Part shown: piece by piece, positions 56,356 through 64,000 of the stretch | How the letters are laid out: the number at the start of each line of letters is the position of its first letter | How positions within the stretch are numbered: the stretch's first letter is position 1 | From: Seiridium cupressi | Taxonomy: Eukaryota > Ascomycota > Sordariomycetes > Amphisphaeriales > Sporocadaceae | DNA: 64,000 bases | Assembly: GCA_036674765.1 (NCBI GenBank) | Contig: JARVKI010000044.1 | Location: 62,001 to 126,000, forward strand | Reading direction: 5' to 3' | Program-made: the position numbers and the translations under genes | The notes under the pieces: generated by a model | What the model was told of the DNA's origin: nothing | Database searches by the model: none | Seen by the model: only the letters and a program-made list of their open reading frames with translations

Positions 56356-59300
56356 TCACACAGAGTGGCCTTGATATGTGAAACCATTGAAGGACAGGTT
56401 GTTGAGAATAGCTGTTCCGTAGTCGCCTCCATCGTCGTTGAAGAAATTTTGGTCCAGACCGAGCCCATCAAACAAATCATGTGCGAAGTTGGTATTGTTG
56501 TACTGTTGCCAACCGTCCTGTCCTGTCGGTAGGTTCATGTCAACCGTAGAAAACCTCTCGATTCCATCCATAGGGCCCGACTCGAGCGGGTGTGAGCCTG
56601 CCCCGTTACCTTCATGGGCCGGACCATCACCGGGCATGTATTTCCTGGCCAGCACGCCCTCGGCCCCAACTGTCGACACGATCTCGGCCCAGCGTTCGAG
56701 CTTCAGCTTCGTGATGCTGATCTTCTTGGCGGCAAGATCCCATATATTGTTCTCCCACACGCCGCCTTGGACCTCACCAACCTCAGACCTTGTCTGTTCG
56801 AAGCGACCGACCATGGCCCGCAGAATCCCTACGACGTCGAGTTGTAGTTCTGGCTGTGAGCGGATCTGGGCCTTGATTCGAGCAATGGCAGTCGCGACGG
56901 CGGGCTCTGCGTCTGGAAACTTTGGATCCGGGGCAGAAGGCGTTATAGACGAGGAAGGATCAACCACGCCTTGAGCCGTGGCTTTTGAATATAGAGTGCC
57001 CGGGTTGCTTGGGGTCGATGTGTACGGGTCAGCACCTGCAAGCTTGGCCCACCTTGACAACAAAGTCACTGCCACTAGGAGCTGTGCACAGATGGGCATG
57101 GGAAGATAGAAGTATTCCGTAATTTCGATCGATAGCCAAAATTCAAACCATGCTTTCAGGGCTGCGTTTGATCGATAAAATGTGTCCAACGTCGAGGGCG
57201 ACCCGAGTGACATGGAGGTAAATGACTCGGAGAGGCTGTCCAGTAGTTTGGTATCAACTACTGGAGGTTCCCACAACTTCAACATGGCCGTGTTGAAGTG
57301 ATTCACCAGGAGTTCTAATGGGTGGTCAGCCATGAAAAGTGCTGCAGCAGCGAACCAAGTAGTGCTCCCGCTCACCGCCGGAATAACCAAATGAAGGGAG
57401 AGCTTACTATTGCCACGAAGATGCCTAGGTATTTGTGCCTTGAATTTGTCCAGCTCGGTCTGAAACGCGTTCATATACGCACTGGCCGGTGCTCGTGGAA
57501 TGCCGGGAAGACTTTCGTCCATCCGGTCCTTGGACTGAAGCAGGCCTATCCGGTCTGACAAGTGTTGAATGCGAAGAAGCTGGCCTAGCAGCGCATCCGT
57601 TTCGTATTCCTTCTCTGTCTCGAGATCGCGCAGACACTGATCGATATAAGGCGTATACCGTAATGAATCTGTTTTTTGGAATGTGAAGGAGACACTGATT
57701 CCCTGTCAGCTTGTACATTTTGGAAAATCCGTGGGGGAATCCACCGACACTGAGTTCATATACCACATTCCACAGAGAGCTCGTTTTTCGTCGTTTGTTC
57801 TGGGGTTGGGAAGCTCTGGATTAAGCACAAGCATCCTGGTTCTCTCTTGCACCTCGGGTGGCTTGACGATTCCAAGATCCGCAGCTAAACTGCTGGCAAG
57901 CGCGGTCAGATTCGACAACTGTGTGTGCATCATGCATTGATAGTGGTAGAATCCTATGACCAGCAGAATCGTTTGAAGTAGTTCGAGAGATCTCTGGGAT
58001 CGCATGATCAGATGTTCAGTGATATGCCTCATGATAAAATAACCCTGTGCCATCATCGACTTCAGGTTTCGAACAGACGCGACCATTTTGATAGCTGCGA
58101 AGAGTATAGGTTTCGTCTTTTCGAGTTCCTGCGCGGAGATTCCCGGCCGAAGCACCACAAATGGGAATGATGGGCTCAGCTTGGTCACGAAGACGGAGAG
58201 TAGGACCTCGTCAGACTCAACTGGCAAGGGAGCCTCGCCGACAGGGGCTCGGCAGATACACGTGGGAGGCGCATAGCAGTTGTACGTTGCCGGTACGACC
58301 CCGCTGGCGTCCTCACTTGATGCTGGTGTTGATTCAGGACTTATCGTCGAGCGTCGATGGTCCGAACCAAGTGGTTCTGTTTCTGACGGAATACACTGTT
58401 GCAGCAAGGTCAGCGAAACGAGATGCCTCCGGGTGCCATTTGGGCTGACTCCGTGATTGTATTGGTCGGAGCAAGGCAATGGGTATGACAAGTGACTGAA
58501 TATACTTACAGTGGGATCCTCTGATAGGCTTGGTGGATGTCGTAGACTGGCTGGAAGTTCTCCCGCGTTTGATGCTTTGAGCAGATCTACCAGACTGTTC
58601 AGTCTTTCTTCGAGCTGTGCCGTTTTACTTGGGTGATCAGTTAGTATATGCCAAACCGACCGTAGAATGACGAGTTCGGCAATAACGTCTTGTAAGAGAC
58701 CACAGCTTCGTGCAACACTCTAGGCATGATTGGGTTGCTTGACACAGACGATTAGACGTATAGCCCACATAGACTATGATCTATCGTTCTTTTCAGACAC
58801 TTGTCTTCTGGGATAGTCATTCTTATCCTTAAATGGGATCTCGAGACGAGCAGTCATGTTTGCTTGGCTCGCACAGCTGCAGCCCACAAGGGACGCCAAA
58901 CTCGCTGTTACAACTTCATCTTTCCAACAAGTCGCAAATCATGAAGCACGCTGGAACGATTGTAGAAGGTTTGCGGAAACAGCCCTTGACGACGACCCTA
59001 GACCGCCGAGCGACTTGCTCTAGGGGGTACAACTTGGTAGTGGGGCGCCAACATGCAGGAACATATGCACTTACGATGGTTTGCTCTGTCGCTTCTTTCT
59101 CGGCTTGTGGACTTGACCCACACAGTCCTTCTCAAGCCTTTCGCATCTATGTATTCAACATGGTCAGTAAATAGATATCGTTCAAACTACATTCTAAAGT
59201 CGACGAGCAGCACGCAAACAGAGAGCCATGGGCGCAATTCCTCCTCAACGCCTCAGAGGAACCAAGCCAAGTGTGAATCATGGTGCAGCGAGCTCTGGTT

Positions 59301-59454
59301 GGGTGCCAACAGTAAAGATGGCGTCGACCACATACCTGTCGCATTTGGCACTCGAGTTTTCGTTAGTCCTCAAACATTTGGCCTTTGAGTTTGCACATGG
59401 TGCACATGCGGCGCCCCACTTGGCAATGTTCATGCTCTTTGGTTTGTCCCCCAT
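56356..59454 (-). CDS. Zn2Cys6 transcription factor, likely cluster regulator
   Basis: Fungal binuclear zinc-cluster regulator. Predicted exons: 59454..59336, 59146..59075, 58627..58510, 58395..57751, 57702..57408, 57341..56356, giving 744 residues. The zinc cluster is split by intron 1: CAPCANSKAKC and CDRCERLEKDC, with Cys at 17, 20, 27, 38, 41 and 48 (C-x2-C-x6-C-x10-C-x2-C-x6-C), then the basic linker KPRKKRQSKPS. Exon 3 supplies a coiled coil (KTAQLEERLNSLVDLL) in correct phase after an unusually long intron of 447 nt. The middle region (RSLELLQTILLVIGFYHYQ) and WYMNSGISVSFTFQKTDSLRY match the fungal-specific regulatory domain. Intron 5 (57407..57342) has a multiple-of-three length and might be retained. 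The C-terminus is Asn/Asp-rich, a possible activation segment. It is divergent to the MFS gene. Confidence 0.83.
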
Positions 59455-60034
59455 CGTGTGATTTGAGGCACGCGGCTGCGAAGCGAGCGGCTGACGGAGT
59501 TCGAGAGAAGTCTCCTGAGGATTGTTTGGAAAGCCCGAGAGGTCGAGCGTCGTTGGGTTGATGAGTGGATGAGGGCGATCGGGAAGTTGCCTTAGCTTCC
59601 GAAGTCCGGCTTACGTGAACATCTTGCTTCCTCCGTGTTGTCCCAATTCTCGCCATCGCACTTTGCTTGCTTTGTGACCTGGAGAATAATCGGACACTGC
59701 AATGCAGCGTAGTGCAAGGAGCAGTTTTGCTACCACTTTCGACCGCACCAGGCAGCCCGGAGTTTACTGGCAACTCCTTATTCCCGGCAGTAGGCAAAGG
59801 AAAGGAGGGCAGTGTCTCTAGATCTTACTTGAAGTTCGTATAACCGGGGCTATGTACGGTCAACCAATCTTTTATCGACTGCCTAGACGATGTGACTTGC
59901 AACAATATGCAAAGATCTCCAAGGGTCAAAATGTGTCTTAAAACCGATGCTGCCAAGCGAGATGTTCCTCTGCCATCCCGTGTACAAACGCGGCTCGTTG
60001 CGACGCTGGGTGTTACTTAGTGAGCCGCTCCAAT
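59455..60034. promoter_or_regulatory. Bidirectional promoter of the regulator and MFS genes
   Basis: A 580-base interval between divergent starts. An everted triplet pair CCG-N5-CGG lies at 59599-59609, the type of site some Zn2Cys6 proteins bind, so autoregulation and shared control are possible. The site is short and could be chance. No gene lies inside; a minus-strand frame at 59363..59797 overlaps the first regulator exon in another frame and is discarded. Confidence 0.35.
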
Positions 60035-62031
60035 ATGACCAACGGCGACGACGAGGAATCGACCCCCCAAAATGGAGCAGATGCAATTGCGATTCGACAT
60101 GATGCCCTGGCTGATGCTGAGAACGGCAAGGGCCCATCAACACCAAGCGATGAGCAGCAAGCAAACGGCAAACCGGATCCAAGTGCGGTCACAGGCCTGC
60201 CGCTTATACTATTGCTGGTCGCTGTAGTGCTAGCAACCCTTCAAATGGCTTTGAACGCGACCGTGCTCGGGACCGTAAGCGTTTCTTCGCATCGATCTTG
60301 ATCCTGAAGTATAAATCTTCATGCTCTAACATCATGCAAGGCAATTCCTGCCATTACAGACGCCTTCCACACCATTGACGATGTCGGCTGGTACTCTGCT
60401 GCATATCTGATATCGAAGTAGGTATGATTGGCTGGATTCTGATACATTGGCTGACTGGTATCCGGCAGCTGTGTCATGGCACCTTTTACTGGCAAGCTCT
60501 TCCGGCTGTTCCCATTGAAGGCGACGTTCCTTACATTCATTGCCATCTTCAACCTCGGCGCTCTCCTGGGAGGTCTGTCTCAATCATCGACCATGCTCGT
60601 TGTCGCCAGAGCCACCGCTGGGATTGGAGGATCCGGCATCCTGGCAGGTTCTATTGTCTGCATCTCTGCGGCGGTGCCTATTGCTCGCCGAGCGTTGCTG
60701 AATGGCATGTTGATGGGCTTTTTTGCTCTCGGCCAGGCAGTAGGCCCTTTGATAGGAGGGGCGCTCACTACGTATGCCTCTTGGCGATGGTGCTTCTACG
60801 TGTTAGTACTTGACTCTGTCTGCTACGCCTGCCACGTATCGTGCTAACTCGCCTCAGGAATTTGCCGGTTGGCGGTGTTGTCGTTCTTTTTGTTGGATTC
60901 GTAGTGAAACTTCCGGCAATACCGTCACCAGATCGGAACCTGCCTATCTTCGATAAAATTCGTCAAATCGACCTGGTCGGCTTTTTCGTCTTTGCACTAG
61001 CAAACATCTTGCTGCTTATGGGTTTGCAATGGGGTGGAACGAAATATACTTGGAATTCTTCGATGGTGATCGGTCTGATTTGTGGTGGTGTTGTAGCCTT
61101 CCTGGCAACGGGTTGCTGGTTTTATCACAAGTCGCAGAACGCCCTGATCCCCACGAGGTTATTCAAAGGTCGCATCAACTTGACCATTAGTTTCACCGCC
61201 TTCGCTCAGGCCGGCGGGACTATTATCGCGCTCTACTGGTATCCGATCTGGTTCCAGTCCATCAAAGAAGCGAGCTCAATGCAAAGTGGTGTGATGCTGC
61301 TGCCGCTCATATTATCACAGCTGTTCGCATCCGTAATCGGAGGCGGCATTATCCAGAAAACCGGTTACTACCTGCCGGCAATTGTTCTTGGAAACGTGCT
61401 CATTGCGGTTGGAAGTGCCTTGACGACGACTTTGACGCCCACAGCAGACGCAGGAAAATGGATAGGCTATCAGATTCTGCTAGGTGCAGGACGTGGGTTT
61501 GTGTTACAGATAGTGAGTCTGGACCTCTTTCCTGTCATCCAACAAGTGGCTAACAAGGTCCCAAGCTAGTAACAGCCATGCAAGCGAATGTCCCGAAAGC
61601 AGATGCATCCATAGCCTCGACGTTGGTCATGTTCAGCCAGTTCTTTGGTGGCGCCATCTTCTCTTCCGTCGCCAAGACTGTCTTCACTGATTCGGTTAAG
61701 CCAGCTATCGACAATTTCGCACCAGATGTCGATCCAGCTCTACTCATTAACAGTGGTGCAGCAGAACTGCAACGCATAGTCCCAACAGATGAGCTGCATG
61801 GAGTCTTGCTTGCTTACAATCAAGCAATACAGCACGTGTTTGTAAGTTGACCCGATACCTTGTGCCGTGCAATGAGCTCACACCAACCAGTATCTCCAAC
61901 TCGCAGCGGCATGTTGTGCTTTGATCGCAGGTTGTGGGACGGGTTGGAGGAACTTGAATCGGGTCGACCAAAGTAAGAACCCAGATGGTAGCCAGGCAGA
62001 AAGCCGAGAGAAGACCAAGACAGACGTATAG
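60035..62031 (+). CDS. MFS multidrug/toxin efflux pump, 14-helix DHA type
   Basis: Proton-driven exporter of the drug:H+ antiporter family, commonly found in metabolite clusters. Six exons: 60035..60274, 60341..60417, 60469..60801, 60858..61512, 61566..61841, 61891..62031, in total 573 residues, typical for the group. A hydrophilic N-terminus with ENGKGPSTPSDEQ precedes helix 1 (LPLILLLVAVVLATLQMALN). AIPAITDAFHTIDDVGWYSA and APFTGKLFRLFPLKATFL (degenerate motif A) are family-typical, as are RATAGIGGSGILAGS and GPLIGGALTTYASWRW. Helices continue to the end of exon 6, closing with a basic-acidic tail (QAESREKTKTDV). Donors GTAAGC, GTAGGT, GTTAGT, GTGAGT and GTAAGT all restore the frame. Tail-to-tail with the BVMO gene, 25 bases between stops. 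The cargo is unknown. Confidence 0.88.
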
Positions 62032-62056
62032 CTAACAAATGATATCGTAATGCTCT

Positions 62057-63529
62057 TTAAGAGTCCTTCTTTTGTGAGATGGTGTATTTGAGCCCATCTG
62101 TTAGGCTCCCGAACCACAATTGCCAGGTGTCATAAAAAGGGCTGATCCTGCCATACCATGGTGATTCCCCCGTAACCCTGGGCAGCCTGTCCCGTGCATC
62201 CAAGAAATACGTCGAGCTGTGGCCGACCACGGGCTTTGAAAGTGTCTCATCGCCGTCAAAGACAGGAATGACAGAAGTTGCCCCGATATTCTGCATGTGC
62301 TTATAGACCGATATTAGCAGCTTGATGCAAGCGTCGGCACCCAGTGTCCAAGAGGATGTGGTATATCCTATGACAGCCCCCATATTTGGAAGACCTGTAA
62401 GCATACATCCTCTCCAAGTGAATGCGCTAGAGATATCAACACGTTTGCTGTCTACCGTAGGCGTAATGCTGCTCAGGAGTTCAACGTGTAAACCCGTGGC
62501 AGTCACTATGATATCGGCTTCGATTTTGAGACCGGATTCTGTCATGATACCATCACCCAAAACCTCCCTGATCTTATCTGTGACAATGTCACAGTTGTCG
62601 CGGCGTAAGGCTTTGAAGAAGTTACCATCTGGGCAGAGGCAGAGACGTTGTTCCATTGGATAATAACTCGGGTTGAAATGAACGTCCACTGGTACAGAAG
62701 CAGGAAGCTGCCTCTTCATCAGCCATATGTGTAGCCTCCTAGCCGCCCTAGGGAAGCGCAGATTGAGCTGGACAAAGATCTGCTCCAGGAGAAAAGACCG
62801 CCACCAGTTGAGCAGATGAGCAAGCCAGACGGGCAATCGAGTCTTGAGAAATTTGCCGACTGGGTTTACTGACGGAATGCTGAAGACGTAGGACGGACTC
62901 CTCTGCAGCATAGTGACGTGACCGGCCGATTCGGCCAGAACAGGGAGCAACGTGACAGCTGTTGCTCCTGATCCAACGAGAATGATTCTCTTGCCGGAGT
63001 AATCCAGATGTTCGGGCCAGAATTGAGGATGGGCCACTACACCTTTGAAGTTGTTCAGGCCTGCTATTGTGGTTTGGAGCGGCTTCTCGTAGTCGTAGTA
63101 GCCGGTGCAATTGAGAATGAATGTAGCCTTGTATGTTTTCTTATTGCTTTCCGCTTTGTGCTCGTTGATCTTGAGCGTCCATAACTGCTCTGCAGACGAC
63201 CAATCTACCGACGTGACCTTGTTCTGAAATTGAATCTTTTTGTCGATGCCCTCATCTCTAGCCGCGGATTCGACGTAGTCCAGTATAAGCTCTGCGTTGG
63301 CAATGTCCAATTCGTTCAGCCAAGGACGCCATGGAAACCCAAAGCAAGTGAGCTGAGAATCGCTGCGTAGTCCGGGGAACTTGAAATACGACCAGGTCCC
63401 CCCGATCTTTTCTCGAGCCTCGAGAACGGTGAATGAGCACTGGGGTAGTTCCGTCTTCAGGCGGTATGCCGCATCGATGCCAGAAAGACCCGCACCGATA
63501 ACGATGAAATCAAAAGTCTCCGCAGCCAT
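62057..63529 (-). CDS. Baeyer-Villiger-type flavin monooxygenase
   Basis: Class B flavoprotein that inserts oxygen next to a carbonyl, turning ketones into esters or lactones with NADPH and O2. Single exon, 490 residues; the start chosen, MAAETFDFIVIGAGLSG, begins just before the FAD-binding GAGLSG (12-17), and the frame upstream of it lacks family character. The Baeyer-Villiger fingerprint FxGxxxHxxxWP is intact as FKGVVAHPQFWPEH (161-174). The NADPH Rossmann motif is VGSGATAVTLLP (186-197). IIVTATG precedes the C-terminal domain. Ends TISQKKDS. In fungi such enzymes act in metabolite tailoring or sterol and cycloalkanone breakdown; its place beside the pump and regulator favours tailoring, by inference. 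No lesion. Confidence 0.88.
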   Translation of the reverse strand: MAAETFDFIVIGAGLSGIDAAYRLKTELPQCSFTVLEAREKIGGTWSYFKFPGLRSDSQLTCFGFPWRPWLNELDIANAELILDYVESAARDEGIDKKIQFQNKVTSVDWSSAEQLWTLKINEHKAESNKKTYKATFILNCTGYYDYEKPLQTTIAGLNNFKGVVAHPQFWPEHLDYSGKRIILVGSGATAVTLLPVLAESAGHVTMLQRSPSYVFSIPSVNPVGKFLKTRLPVWLAHLLNWWRSFLLEQIFVQLNLRFPRAARRLHIWLMKRQLPASVPVDVHFNPSYYPMEQRLCLCPDGNFFKALRRDNCDIVTDKIREVLGDGIMTESGLKIEADIIVTATGLHVELLSSITPTVDSKRVDISSAFTWRGCMLTGLPNMGAVIGYTTSSWTLGADACIKLLISVYKHMQNIGATSVIPVFDGDETLSKPVVGHSSTYFLDARDRLPRVTGESPWYGRISPFYDTWQLWFGSLTDGLKYTISQKKDS

Positions 63530-64000
63530 GTTGTCTTGTCTTCGGTGAATCTGATATCTCACTCGATCTTTCAGATGATGACTTGATAACACGTTTGCGT
63601 GTCGACGTTGTGCTGTTCGTGGACTGCCGCTTGTCAAAGCAAATCTTCCAGGTGTTTAGTGTCCCATTGCCTCCTACTAGTGCTATAATGGTGTAGCGCT
63701 GGCTTTAGCTCCACCGGAAAGTCGAGCATGAGTACATGTTGATGAAAGCTAAGCGAGGAGTGGCCGATTTGAGGCGAGAAAGCATCAGCAGACGAGAGCT
63801 TCGAAGGAATTGAATTACAAATCTCCAAACACTTTCAGACCTAGGAACTGCTTGAAAATTTCGGAGAAATCAAACTCCATGAGACGCGACTCGTGGTCAG
63901 ATCAAACATTATAGCTAGTAAAGTATCAAGATCTACAGCTGCCGATGCGCTAATTATCGGTACTCGGTAGTTAGACACGCAGCGCACTATCCCTGATTCC
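63530..64000. other. BVMO upstream region
   Basis: Probable promoter of the Baeyer-Villiger monooxygenase. Nothing else is recognised before the window ends. Confidence 0.4.

Noticed and set aside
59363..59797. 144-residue minus-strand ORF
   Set aside because: It overlaps the first exon of the Zn2Cys6 gene in a different phase; the zinc-cluster frame has the diagnostic six cysteines and the ORF has nothing.
1..64000. CRISPR arrays, insertion sequences, transposons, rRNA or tRNA genes
   Set aside because: No spaced direct repeats, terminal inverted repeats with transposase fragments, or structural RNA signatures were seen by eye on either strand.

Overview
The window is nuclear DNA of a filamentous ascomycete (Pezizomycotina). 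The genes are split by short introns (about 50-110 nt) with GTAAGT/GTGAGT/GTATGT-type donors and CTAAC/CTGAC-type branch sites, and the gene families are typical of moulds: a CFEM/PTH11-like receptor, tyrosinase, PaxM-type FAD monooxygenases, Zn2Cys6 regulator, GH12 and GH28 wall-degrading enzymes, GMC oxidoreductase, DHA-type MFS pump. PNG1 lacks its catalytic cysteine, as reported for Neurospora. The class cannot be fixed from the sequence alone.

Layout. 0-9 kb: SBH1 (Sec61 beta), a CFEM seven-helix receptor, and a secreted tyrosinase with one frameshift. 10.3-12.9 kb: a heavily decayed PaxM-type FAD monooxygenase that still shows a C-terminal membrane domain. 12.9-18.9 kb: about 6 kb with no supportable gene, ending in a GC-rich leader in front of PNG1 (18.9-20.3 kb). 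22-27.9 kb: a DUF4804-type protein, an Ap4A phosphorylase, a hypothetical protein and a GH28 pectinase. 29.7-33.7 kb: a divergent housekeeping pair, STI1 (Hsp70/Hsp90 co-chaperone) and RPC34 (RNA polymerase III). 36-44.3 kb: a cyclophilin with an in-frame upstream start encoding a mitochondrial presequence, an Ent3-like ENTH adaptor, and a four-helix MARVEL-type protein whose frame stays open for 283 codons past its stop. 45-51.6 kb: an intact FAD monooxygenase, a GH12 glucanase with an 11-residue repeat linker, an alpha/beta hydrolase, and a PTH11-like receptor with two in-frame stops. 53-63.5 kb: a GMC oxidoreductase with two lesions, then a Zn2Cys6 regulator and an MFS pump sharing one divergent promoter, and a Baeyer-Villiger monooxygenase tail-to-tail with the pump.

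How it fits together. The housekeeping genes (SBH1, PNG1, APA, STI1, RPC34, cyclophilin, ENT3) all splice into clean frames. Every gene in which I see a lesion (tyrosinase, first FAD monooxygenase, second receptor, GMC oxidoreductase) is an accessory gene. The right end looks like the regulator/export/oxidation part of a secondary-metabolite cluster whose backbone enzyme, if any, lies outside the window. Splice sites were placed by eye from consensus signals, reading frame and family fit, so joins are predictions.
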